Shown: in pieces, positions 48,755 to 57,168 of the stretch
How positions within the stretch are numbered: position 1 is the first letter of the stretch
Layout: each line of letters begins with the position of its first letter
Origin: Jannaschia sp. GRR-S6-38
GTDB lineage: Bacteria > Pseudomonadota > Alphaproteobacteria > Rhodobacterales > Rhodobacteraceae
DNA length: 64,000 bases
Direction: 5' to 3'
NCBI RefSeq assembly: GCF_029853695.1
Contig: NZ_CP122537.1
Span: 2,625,501-2,689,500 of the forward strand
Made by a program: the position numbers and the translations under genes
The notes under the pieces: model-generated
What the model was told of the DNA's origin: nothing
The model's input: the letters and a program-made list of their open reading frames with translations, nothing else
Database searches by the model: none

Positions 48755-49963
48755 TCAGTCGGCCGGGGTCACGTGGATCACTTCGCCGTCTTCGAAATCG
48801 GTCAGCACGATGAAGCTGCCATCGGGCTGGATCTCGACGTCGCGGACGCGGCCCAGATCCATCAGCAGCCGCTCCTCCTCGACGACGAGGCCCGCGTCGT
48901 TGAGCGACAGGCGCACGACGCCGCCGGGCCGGAGCGAGCTCGACAGGATGTCGCCGTTCCAGTCCGCGAAGGTCTCGCCGGAATGGAAGGCCATGCCGCC
49001 CGGCGCGATGACCGGATCCCAGAAATAGACTGGCTGCTCCATGCCCTCCTCCACGGCCTGGCCGATACCGATCGGCCCGCCCGGATCGGCCTCGCGGAAA
49101 TCGTAGCGCTTGCCGTAGGAGATCACCGGCCAGCCGTAATTTGCGCCCGGCTCGGGCCGGTTGAGCTCGTCGCCGCCCTGTGGCCCGTGCTCGATCGTCC
49201 AGAGCGTGCCCTCCGCGTCGAGCGCCGCGCCCTGGATGTTGCGATGGCCGTAGGACCAGATCGTGTCGATCACGCCCTCCTGCCCAACATAGGGATTGTC
49301 CGTGGGCGTGGTGCCGTCGAGATTGACGCGCACCACCTTGCCATAGGTCTTGTCGAGATCCTGGGCGAAGGGCCGCTCCTCGTCGCGGCTGTGCTCGCCG
49401 GTTGTGATGGCCGCGGTGCCGTCGGGCAGGAAGACGATCCGGCTGCCGTAATGCATCGGCGTGGGCGAGGCCGGCTCCTGCACGAAGATGTCCTGCACCT
49501 CCGAGACGGAGGCCAGATCCTCGGCCAGCACCATCTTCGCCGCCGCCGTCGCGCTGCCGCCCTCGACGGGCTTGGCATAGGTGACGTAGATCACGCGATC
49601 CTCGGCGAAGGTCGGCCCGAGCGCCACGTCGAGCAGGCCGCCCTGGCTCTCGGCCAGGACGTCGGGCGTGCCGGCGACCGGGTCCGAGACGGTGCCGTCG
49701 GGCGCGATATGGCGCATCCGGCCCGCGCGCTCGGTCACCAGCCAGCCCTGGCCGTCGGGCAGGGTCGCGATGCCCCAGGGGTGGACGAGGTCGCCGGCCA
49801 AAACTTCGGTCTTCAGCGCGACGCCGGAATCGGTCAGCGGCGCGCGGAACTGCTCGGGAAAGACCGGCGGGAAGTCGGTGTTGCGTTCGCCCCAGCTGTG
49901 GGTCTGGGCGGCGGCCGCCATGGGCAGCAGCGCGGCGAGGATCGGCAATGTGAGGGTTCGCAT
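48755..49963 (-). CDS. PQQ-dependent aldose sugar dehydrogenase-like protein (periplasmic)
   Basis: 402 residues with a signal peptide ending AAAAQ (about residue 20). Beta-propeller features: HPWGIATLPDGQGWLVTERAGR in part, SYGHRNIQG, EHGPQGGDELN and GANYGWPVISYG. It resembles soluble PQQ sugar dehydrogenases (YliI/Asd), which oxidise aldoses in the periplasm. No pqq genes in the window. Confidence 0.92.
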   Translation of the reverse strand: MRTLTLPILAALLPMAAAAQTHSWGERNTDFPPVFPEQFRAPLTDSGVALKTEVLAGDLVHPWGIATLPDGQGWLVTERAGRMRHIAPDGTVSDPVAGTPDVLAESQGGLLDVALGPTFAEDRVIYVTYAKPVEGGSATAAAKMVLAEDLASVSEVQDIFVQEPASPTPMHYGSRIVFLPDGTAAITTGEHSRDEERPFAQDLDKTYGKVVRVNLDGTTPTDNPYVGQEGVIDTIWSYGHRNIQGAALDAEGTLWTIEHGPQGGDELNRPEPGANYGWPVISYGKRYDFREADPGGPIGIGQAVEEGMEQPVYFWDPVIAPGGMAFHSGETFADWNGDILSSSLRPGGVVRLSLNDAGLVVEEERLLMDLGRVRDVEIQPDGSFIVLTDFEDGEVIHVTPAD

Positions 49964-50131
49964 GGAATGCAGGCTCCGGAAATCGTTGCGATAGACGGAA
50001 AGCTAGGGCGTCGCGGGCGGCTGTCATGCGACGGCGGCCGAGGTCCGGTTTGGGGATTGTCCGCCTCGGCCCAATCGGGGCAACGTCCGCCCTGCCGGCG
50101 GGCCCGCCGGCGCCGCCGCAGGATCGATGCC

Positions 50132-51634
50132 ATGAACCCGCTCCATGATGCCCTTGTCGGACGCCACGCCGCGCGGGATGCGGTCTTCCTGCACCTGCCC
50201 GATGGCCGGACGATCTCCTATCGCGTCTTCGAGCGGATGACCGCGCGCTTCGCCAATGCTCTGGGCGCGCGGGGATTGCATCCCGGCGACCGGCTGGCGC
50301 TGCAGGTCGAGAAATCCGCCGAGGCGCTGGCGCTCGTCTTCGCCTGCATCCGCGCAGGCGTCGTCTTCCTGCCGCTGAATCCGGCCTATACCGGCGAGGA
50401 GGTCGCCTATTTCGTATCCGACAGCGGTGCGCGGCTGCTGATCTGCGACCCGGCGCGGGCGGAGGCCAGCGCGCCGATCGCCGCGCGCTGCGGCGCGGGT
50501 CTCGACACGCTGTCGGCGGATGGCCGCGGGACGCTGGCCGAGGCCGCGGCCCAGGCCCCGGCCGTACATGAACCCGCCGTCCGTCAAGGGAGCGATCTCG
50601 CGGCGCTGCTCTACACCTCGGGCACGACGGGGCGGTCGAAGGGGGCGATGCTGTCGCAGGACAACCTGCTGTCGAACGCGCGGGTCCTGGCCGAGGCTTG
50701 GCGCTTCACCGCAGACGACGTGCTGCTGCACGCGCTGCCGATCTTTCACACGCATGGCCTCTTCGTCGCGACGAATGTCACCCTGGTCGCGGGCGGCGCG
50801 ATGATCCTTCTGCCGAAATTCGACCGCGACGCGATGCTCGTCCACCTGCCGCGGGCCACGGCGATGATGGGGGTGCCGACCTTCTACACGCGCCTTCTGG
50901 ACGATGCCCGTTTCGACCGGGCGCTGGCGGGGCAGATGCGGCTCTTCGTGTCGGGCTCCGCGCCGCTCCTGGCCGAGACGCATCGCGCGTTCGAGGCCCG
51001 CACGGGGCATCGCATCCTCGAACGCTACGGCATGACCGAGACGAACATGAACACGTCGAACCCCTATGACGGCGACCGGCGGGCGGGGACGGTCGGCCCG
51101 CCGCTGCCGGGCGTGGAATTGCGGATCGTCGCGGATGGCGCGCCCGTGGCCACGGGCGAGACCGGGATGATCGAGGTACGGGGGCCGAACGTCTTCCAGG
51201 GCTATTGGAACATGCCCGACAAGACCGCCGAGGAGCTGTCGCCCGACGGCTGGTTCACCACCGGCGATCTGGGCCAGCGGGATGGCGACGGCTACGTCAC
51301 CATCGTCGGGCGTGCGAAGGACCTGATCATCTCGGGCGGCTTCAACATCTATCCCAAGGAGGTGGAGGCCATCCTGGACGACTGCGCTGGCGTGCTGGAA
51401 TCGGCCGTGGTGGGCGTCCCGCATCCCGATTTCGGGGAAGCGCCGGTCGCCGTCCTCGTGCCGTCCGCGGAGGGGCTTCCGGATCTCGACGCCGTGCGTG
51501 CCGTGGTCGGCGCGCGGCTGGCGCGGTTCAAGCATCCGGCGCATTACGAGATCGCCGATGCCCTGCCGCGCAATACGATGGGGAAGGTAAAGAAGAACGT
51601 CCTGCGCGAGCGCTTCGCGTCGCGCCTGCGCTGA
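50132..51634 (+). CDS. matB: Malonyl-CoA synthetase
   Basis: 500 residues of the ANL superfamily: LLYTSGTTGRSKGAMLS, LPIFHTHGLFVATN, ERYGMTETNMNTSNPYDGDR in part, GWFTTGDLGQ and PRNTMGKVKKN with the catalytic Lys. The HTHGLFV and NMNTSNPY stretches are those of malonyl-CoA/methylmalonyl-CoA synthetase. It makes malonyl-CoA from malonate, CoA and ATP. Confidence 0.9.
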   Translation: MNPLHDALVGRHAARDAVFLHLPDGRTISYRVFERMTARFANALGARGLHPGDRLALQVEKSAEALALVFACIRAGVVFLPLNPAYTGEEVAYFVSDSGARLLICDPARAEASAPIAARCGAGLDTLSADGRGTLAEAAAQAPAVHEPAVRQGSDLAALLYTSGTTGRSKGAMLSQDNLLSNARVLAEAWRFTADDVLLHALPIFHTHGLFVATNVTLVAGGAMILLPKFDRDAMLVHLPRATAMMGVPTFYTRLLDDARFDRALAGQMRLFVSGSAPLLAETHRAFEARTGHRILERYGMTETNMNTSNPYDGDRRAGTVGPPLPGVELRIVADGAPVATGETGMIEVRGPNVFQGYWNMPDKTAEELSPDGWFTTGDLGQRDGDGYVTIVGRAKDLIISGGFNIYPKEVEAILDDCAGVLESAVVGVPHPDFGEAPVAVLVPSAEGLPDLDAVRAVVGARLARFKHPAHYEIADALPRNTMGKVKKNVLRERFASRLR

Positions 51635-51649
51635 TCGGGGCCGCAACGA

Positions 51650-51678
51650 AAAGGGCCGCCCGATCGGGGCGGCCCTTT
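51650..51678. terminator. Bidirectional terminator between matB and rplI
   Basis: AAAGGGCCGCCC (51650-51661) pairs with GGGCGGCCCTTT (51667-51678); runs of A and T flank the stem. Confidence 0.88.
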
Positions 51679-51703
51679 CCTGTCGTCTGGTCGCGACGCG
51701 CGA

Positions 51704-52342
51704 TCAGCTCTGCGGCTGCTCCTCGTCGGAGCCTTCGCTCTCGGGCGTCTCCACGGGGCCCGTGTCCTCGTCGCCCAGATCGTTCGCGGCGGAGCCGATA
51801 TCGTCGAACAGCTCGGCGATCTCGAACTCGGCGGCGGCCTCTTCCTCGGCGGCCAGTTCCTGGATCGACTTGCCGGCAGCCTGAAGCTCGGCCTCTTCGG
51901 GCGAGCGGGCGACGTTCAGTTCGATCTCGAGCTCGACCTCGGGGTGCAGCACGACCGTGACGCTGTGCAGGCCCAGTTCCTTGATCGGGTTCTGCAGGGC
52001 CACCTGGCGGCGATCCAGCGTGAAGCCCGCCTCGGTCGCGGCCTCGGCGGCGTCACGCGTGGTGACCGAGCCGTAGAGCGAGCCGGAGTCGGAGGCCTGG
52101 CGGATGATGACGAACTGCTGGCCGTCGAGGCGGGCGGCCATCGCGTCGGCCTCCTTCTTCGACTCCAGGTTGTCGGCTTCGAGTTGCGACTTGCGGCCCT
52201 CGAAGGCGGCGATGTTCGCCTCGGACGCGGTCAGCGCCTTGCCCTGCGGCAGCAGGAAGTTGCGGGCATAGCCGGGCTTGACGTCGACGACGTCGCCCAT
52301 CTGGCCGAGCTTGGCCACGCGTTCCAGAAGGATCAGTTGCAT
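51704..52342 (-). CDS. rplI: 50S ribosomal protein L9 with acidic C-terminal extension
   Basis: 212 residues. The first 148 or so are canonical L9 ([22 protein letters not shown] in part, [13 protein letters not shown]). The last 60 residues are an extension rich in Glu, Asp and Ala that bacterial L9 of about 150 residues lacks; extensions of this kind occur in alphaproteobacteria. Last gene of rpsF-rpsR-rplI. Confidence 0.97.
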   Translation of the reverse strand: MQLILLERVAKLGQMGDVVDVKPGYARNFLLPQGKALTASEANIAAFEGRKSQLEADNLESKKEADAMAARLDGQQFVIIRQASDSGSLYGSVTTRDAAEAATEAGFTLDRRQVALQNPIKELGLHSVTVVLHPEVELEIELNVARSPEEAELQAAGKSIQELAAEEEAAAEFEIAELFDDIGSAANDLGDEDTGPVETPESEGSDEEQPQS

Positions 52343-52352
52343 GATGCTCTCC

Positions 52353-52580
52353 TCACTTCACGGCGTAGGGCAGCAGGGCCAGGAACCGCGCGCGCTTGAT
52401 CGCCTTGGCGAGGCGGCGCTGGTTCTTGGCCGAGACGGCGGTGATGCGCGCGGGCACGATCTTGCCGCGCTCGCTGACGTAGCGCTGCAGCAGACGAGTG
52501 TCCTTGTAGTCGATCTTGGGGGCGTTCGGGCCCTCGAAGGGATCGGTCTTGCGACGGCGGAAGAAGGGTTTCGCAGCCAT
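52353..52580 (-). CDS. rpsR: 30S ribosomal protein S18
   Basis: 75 residues with the S18 signature ([50 protein letters not shown] in parts). Middle gene of the S6-S18-L9 operon. Confidence 0.98.
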   Translation of the reverse strand: MAAKPFFRRRKTDPFEGPNAPKIDYKDTRLLQRYVSERGKIVPARITAVSAKNQRRLAKAIKRARFLALLPYAVK

Positions 52581-52592
52581 TGTCCGGTCTCC

Positions 52593-52946
52593 TTATCGAC
52601 GTTCGCGGCGGGTATCCCGCTCGTCGCGCTTCTGCATCTGGATCGAGGGGCCTTCCTCGTGGGCGTCGACCTTGACGGTCAGCACGCGCATGACGTCGTC
52701 ATGCAGGCGGGCGAGGCGCTCCATCTCCTGCACGGCATCCGACGGGGCGTCGGTGCGCAGGAAGGCGTAATGGCCCTTGCGGTTCTTGTTGATCTTGTAG
52801 GCCATCGTCTTGACGCCCCAGTACTCGCTCTCGACGACGGTGCCGCCGTTATCCGCGAGGACGGTGCTGAAATGTTCGACAAGGCCTTCGGCTTGCGCGT
52901 TGGACAGATCCTGACGCGCGATCATGACATGCTCGTAGAGCGGCAT
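52593..52946 (-). CDS. rpsF: 30S ribosomal protein S6
   Basis: 117 residues, MPLYEHVMIARQDLSNAQ start and WGVKTMAYKINKNRKGHY core. First gene of the operon; S6 pairs with S18 in the small subunit platform. Confidence 0.98.
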   Translation of the reverse strand: MPLYEHVMIARQDLSNAQAEGLVEHFSTVLADNGGTVVESEYWGVKTMAYKINKNRKGHYAFLRTDAPSDAVQEMERLARLHDDVMRVLTVKVDAHEEGPSIQMQKRDERDTRRERR

Positions 52947-53116
52947 GTGTGCTCCTGTTTTCTAGCGCGTGTTTCATAGCCCGGACTGGAACCCGCCGCC
53001 CGGACACGAGAGGCCACGCAGACAAGCGATTGGCGGGATGGGCGGGGTATAGCGATTTCGCGCCCCGGCGCAAGCGCGGCCGGACATCGGGCCGGACATC
53101 ATGGCTGACGACGAAA

Positions 53117-53141
53117 AAAGGGGGCCGCGAAGGCCCCCTTT
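53117..53141. terminator. Terminator downstream of the PRC-barrel gene
   Basis: AAAGGGGGCC (53117-53126) pairs with GGCCCCCTTT (53132-53141), loop GCGAA, with an A run on the left side so that it reads as a T run on the minus strand. Confidence 0.88.
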
Positions 53142-53161
53142 CGTCGCATTTCTCGCCGGGC

Positions 53162-53698
53162 TCAGTCGAACCAGGCTTCGTCCACCGCGGGGAGCGCTTC
53201 CAGCTCTTCCTCGGTCTTGCGCGTCACGAAGCTGTAGGTCGCGTCGTCGACGGCCACGAGGCGCACGTCCTCGACCGGCAGCATCACGTGCTTGTCGCCG
53301 ATATCGAGGAAGCCGCCGATCTCGGCGACGATGCCGATCATCTGGCCGGACATGTCGAGCACGATGTCCTCGATCTCGCCGATCTGCGCGTAGTCGGTGC
53401 CGTAGCCCATGTTCTCGTAGCCGTAGGCCATGGTGTCCCCGGACATCCAGCTGCCTTCGTCATAGGCGGCGGCGACCGAGTAGATCGGCCCGCCGGTGAT
53501 GTCGCGGGTGCGGATCAGCTCGTCCATGTTGGCCGTCGCGGTGTCGTCCATCGCGGCATCCGAGCCGCTGTCGGTCATCGCGGCGGTCGTGTCGCTCTCG
53601 CCCATGGTGCCGTCGCCTTCCGACGACACGTGCGAGGTCGCGAAAACCGGGGTCGCGATCAGGGCGGCAAAGGCGGTAGTGGTCAGAATACGGAGCAT
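53162..53698 (-). CDS. Exported PRC-barrel domain protein
   Basis: 178 residues: signal peptide (TTTAFAALIATPVFA), a low-complexity Asp/Thr/Ala/Met-rich linker (to about residue 60), then a PRC-barrel (IGEIEDIVLDMSGQMIGIVAEIGGFLDIGDKHVMLP in parts). Such proteins are common in Rhodobacterales and are thought to act in the periplasm; the function is not known. Confidence 0.85.
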   Translation of the reverse strand: MLRILTTTAFAALIATPVFATSHVSSEGDGTMGESDTTAAMTDSGSDAAMDDTATANMDELIRTRDITGGPIYSVAAAYDEGSWMSGDTMAYGYENMGYGTDYAQIGEIEDIVLDMSGQMIGIVAEIGGFLDIGDKHVMLPVEDVRLVAVDDATYSFVTRKTEEELEALPAVDEAWFD

Positions 53699-53927
53699 AA
53701 AATGTCTCCTCCTTGTTTGCAGGTGCCACCGAAACGCAGCCCCCCCGGCGGTTTGTTCCGGACCGCCGGGGGACTTTTTCGCGAGGGGCAATGCGGCGCC
53801 GTGACGCAGAAGTGGGCGACAAATCCGCGCAATCGGTGCGACGGCGCACAGCTTCTGTTGGCGCAGCGATCTTTCCTCGGCCGCGGATCGGACGATCTTT
53901 CCTCCCGTCTCAACACGGAGGACGCCA

Positions 53928-54512
53928 ATGTTCCGAACCAGCCTGACCGCCGCCGCCATTCTTGCCGCCGCGCCCGCGCTCGCCGCGCCCGAGGCCTACA
54001 GCCTCGACCCGAGCCACAGCCAGATCGTCTTCAACTACAACCACCTCGGGTTCTCGACGACCTACGGCATGTTCTCCGGCTTCGAGGGCGAGATCCTGTT
54101 CGACGCCGAGAACCCCGCCGCGTCCTCGGTCCAGGTCTCGATGCCGGTCACGATGATGTTCACCGGCTGGGAACAGCGGGACGCGCATTTCACGTCGCCG
54201 GACTTCCTCGACGCCGCCGCCAACGAGACGGTGACCTTCAACTCGACCGGCATCGAGGTGACGGGCGAGAATACCGCGCTCATCACCGGCGACCTGACGC
54301 TGAACGGAATCACGAAATCCGTCGTGCTCGACACCACGCTGAACCAGCAGGCCGATCACCCGATGGAGAACAAGCCCTGGCTGGGCTTCGATGCGACGAC
54401 GACCCTGCTGCGCTCGGATTTCGACGCCGGCATGTTCGCGCCCTTCGTCTCGGACGAGGTCGAGGTCTTCATCTCGATCGAAGCCGGCAAGGACAGCGCC
54501 AACGAGTCGTGA
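53928..54512 (+). CDS. YceI-family periplasmic protein
   Basis: 194 residues: signal peptide (AAAILAAAPALA) followed by a YceI lipocalin-like barrel (YSLDPSHSQIVFNYNHLGFS, ITGDLTLNGITKSVVLDTTL). YceI proteins bind isoprenoid or amphiphilic ligands; the ligand here is unknown. Confidence 0.94.
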   Translation: MFRTSLTAAAILAAAPALAAPEAYSLDPSHSQIVFNYNHLGFSTTYGMFSGFEGEILFDAENPAASSVQVSMPVTMMFTGWEQRDAHFTSPDFLDAAANETVTFNSTGIEVTGENTALITGDLTLNGITKSVVLDTTLNQQADHPMENKPWLGFDATTTLLRSDFDAGMFAPFVSDEVEVFISIEAGKDSANES

Positions 54513-54546
54513 CGGCCTAGGCCCGCGCGCCGCACCGCGGGCCCGA

Positions 54547-54579
54547 GGGGTCGTCCCGGAGACGGGGCGGCCCCTTTTT
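54547..54579 (+). terminator. Rho-independent terminator after yceI
   Basis: GGGGTCGTCCCG pairs with CGGGGCGGCCCC (with G-T pairs), loop of four bases, then TTTTT at 54575-54579. Confidence 0.8.
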
Positions 54580-54624
54580 CGTGGGGGCGGGCTCCGCTTG
54601 ACCCCGACCCACCGCTCATGCCCC

Positions 54625-55512
54625 ATGCCCGGCATGGAAAGCATCGACGACGTCCAGGCCGCGCTGGCCCGACAGAACTACGTCTGCGGCCGCGCGCTCG
54701 CGACGGTCGTGTTCCTCGCGCTCAAGCTACAACGCCCCCTCTTCCTCGAGGGCGAGGCGGGGACCGGCAAGACCGAGATCGCCAAGGCCATCGCCGCCAG
54801 CCTCGGGCGCCGGCTGATCCGGCTGCAATGCTACGAGGGGCTGGACGCGGCCTCGGCCGTCTACGAATGGAACTTCGCCGCCCAGATGGTCGCGATCCGC
54901 CGCGCCGAGGTCACGCACGAGGCGCCGCCGGACCTGTTCTCGGACCAGTTCCTCATCGCCCGCCCGCTTCTCGAGGCGATGCGCCCCGACCCGGCCGGGC
55001 CGCCGGTCCTGCTCATCGACGAGATCGACCGCACCGACGCGCCCTTCGAGGCCTTTCTGCTGGAGGCGCTGTCCGACTATCAGGTCACGATCCCCGAGAC
55101 CGGGACCGTCAAGGCGCCCGAGCCGCCGATCGTCATCCTGACCTCGAACCGCACGCGCGAGGTGCATGACGCGCTCAAGCGCCGCTGCCTCTACCACTGG
55201 GTCGACTATCCGACCCATGATCGCGAGATGGAGATCCTCGCCGCGCGCGCGCCGGAAGCGACGGAGGCGCTCAGCCGCGAGGTCGTGGCCTTCGTCCAGG
55301 CGCTGCGCACCGAGGACCTGTTCAAGAAACCGGGCGTGGCCGAGACGCTCGATTGGGCGAAATGCCTGCTGGCGCTCGACATGATCGAGCTCAGCCCCGA
55401 GGTCATCGCCGACACGCTGGGCGCGCTGCTGAAATATCAGGACGACATCCAGAAGCTGCAGGGCTCGGAGGCCAAGCGCATCCTCGACGAGGTGCGGGCG
55501 GAGCTGGCGTGA
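54625..55512 (+). CDS. MoxR-family AAA+ ATPase (CoxD-like)
   Basis: 295 residues. Walker A GEAGTGKTE near residue 42, Walker B VLLIDEIDR, and sensor TSNRTRE. CoxD-type ATPases help insert or remodel the active site of molybdenum-copper CO dehydrogenases together with the VWA protein CoxE, whose homologue is two genes downstream. The start is uncertain (54625 or 54634; no strong ribosome-binding site). It overlaps the next gene as GTGA. Confidence 0.9.
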   Translation: MPGMESIDDVQAALARQNYVCGRALATVVFLALKLQRPLFLEGEAGTGKTEIAKAIAASLGRRLIRLQCYEGLDAASAVYEWNFAAQMVAIRRAEVTHEAPPDLFSDQFLIARPLLEAMRPDPAGPPVLLIDEIDRTDAPFEAFLLEALSDYQVTIPETGTVKAPEPPIVILTSNRTREVHDALKRRCLYHWVDYPTHDREMEILAARAPEATEALSREVVAFVQALRTEDLFKKPGVAETLDWAKCLLALDMIELSPEVIADTLGALLKYQDDIQKLQGSEAKRILDEVRAELA

Positions 55513-55802
55513 TCGAGGGCCTGCTGCGCTGGTACGCGGCGCGCTGCGATGGGGCGTGGGAGCATCGCTACGGCTTCACCATCGAAAGCTGCGACAATCC
55601 CGGCCTCCAGGTCACGGTCGATATTGCGACCGAGCCTGCCCTGCGGCCGGAGGCGGATCGCCCGCTGACGCAGGAGGAAGACGAACCGGGGGTGAGCATG
55701 ATGATCCGCGATCGGAAGCTGGTCGCCTTCGCAGCACCCGGGCGCGAACGGCAGATGCTGGACCGCGTCGATCGTTTCCTCGCTGGCGCGCCGGCCGGCT
55801 GA
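55509..55802 (+). CDS. Imm53 family (immunity protein 53-like) protein
   Basis: 97 residues from a GTG start overlapping the AAA+ stop (GTGA). The stretch LLRWYAARCDGAWEHRYGFTIESCDNPGLQVTVDI (in parts: DGAWEHRYG, DNPG) matches the Imm53 pattern of polymorphic toxin immunity proteins as I know it. No toxin gene is next to it. Its place between CoxD-like and CoxE-like genes is unexpected and may mean that the fold has been used for another purpose. Confidence 0.75.
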   Translation: MIEGLLRWYAARCDGAWEHRYGFTIESCDNPGLQVTVDIATEPALRPEADRPLTQEEDEPGVSMMIRDRKLVAFAAPGRERQMLDRVDRFLAGAPAG

Positions 55803-55805
55803 CCG

Positions 55806-57060
55806 ATGTCCGAGATCGCCCCCCTCGACCTGCCCGACGACCCCAAGCTCGCGGGCAATATCGCGCATTTCGCCGCCGCCCTGCGCCGGGCGGGCGTGCC
55901 GGCGGGGGCGGACCGGGTCCTGCTGGCGGCGCGCGCGGTGGCCGCCGCGGGCTTCACCGACCGCACCGATTTCTTCCACACGCTGCACTCGGTCTTCGTC
56001 CAGCGCCCCGAACATCGCGCGACCTTCGCGCAGCTCTTCCGTCTCTACTGGCGCGACCCGCGCTACCTGGAGCACATGATGGGGCTGCTCACGCCCACCG
56101 TGCGCGGCGTGCAGGAGGAGCGGCGCGCGAAGCCGGCCGAGAAACGCGCCGCCGAGGCGCTGCTCGACCAGGCGCAACTGCCCGAGCCCGAGGGCGAGAC
56201 GGCCGAGCCCGCCGAGGAGCTGGAGATCGACGCCTCCGCCACCGCCTCGGGCCGGGAACGCCTCCGCACCCTCGATTTCGAGCAGATGTCGAATGCCGAG
56301 ATGGCCGAAGCGAAGCGCATGCTTGCGCGGCTCAGGCTGCCCGTCGACCCGCTGCCCAGCCGCCGGTCCGAGGGCAGTCCGCGCGGCCGCATCGACCGCC
56401 GCGCGACGCTGCGGGCCGCCTTGCGCAAGGGCGAGCTCATGACGCTGCGCCGCGCGCGGCCCCGGACCCGCTGGCCGAACCTGGTGGCGCTTTGCGACAT
56501 CTCGGGCTCGATGTCCGCCTATTCGCGCGCGCTGCTGCATTTCCTGCACGCCGTGGCCAACCGCGAGGGGCAGGGCTGGGCACAGGTCCACGGCTTCACA
56601 TTCGGCACGCGGCTCACCAACATCACGCGCCACCTGCGGACCCGCGACGTCGATGCCGCGCTGGCCGCCGCCGGGGCCGAGGCGCAGGACTGGGAGGGCG
56701 GGACGCGAGATCGGCGACGCGCTGCACGCCTTCAACCGCGACTGGTCGCGCCGCGTGCTGGGGCAGGGGGCCATCGTGCTACTGGTCACCGACGGGCTGG
56801 ACCGCGGCGACCCGGACCGGCTGGCCTTCGAGGCGCGTCGCCTGCACCTGAGCGCTCGGCGCGTCATCTGGCTCAACCCGCTTTTGCGATTCGACGGCTT
56901 CGCCCCCAAGGCCGCCGGAATCCGGGCGCTCCTGCCCCATGTCGACGCCTTCCGCGCGGGCCATTCGATCGCCGCGCTTGAGGATCTGGCCGCCGTCCTG
57001 TCGCGGCCCGACGATCCGGGCGACTTGGCGCGGCTGCGCGACGCCGCGGCTAGGCGATAG
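55806..57060 (+). pseudogene. VWA-domain protein (CoxE-like), frameshifted
   Basis: The first frame covers the N-terminus and the first VWA part (RWPNLVALCDISGSMSAYSRALLHFLH in pieces; MIDAS motif DISGS) up to DWEGGTR at about 56713. The rest (IGDALHAFNRDW, GAIVLLVTDGLDRGD, RVIWLNPLLRF) is in the next frame up to 57060. One extra base in ACGCGAGATC would explain it. CoxE proteins work with MoxR ATPases in metal-centre maturation. It may be intact in the living organism. Confidence 0.85.
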
Positions 57061-57168
57061 CCCGCCCATCGCGGGGCCCGCGCTATCCGATAACGCACCC
57101 CGCGACTGGAACATCGCTTCGAACCGTGGGTTTGTCCGGGCAATCGCACACACCTTCAGGAGGCCTCG

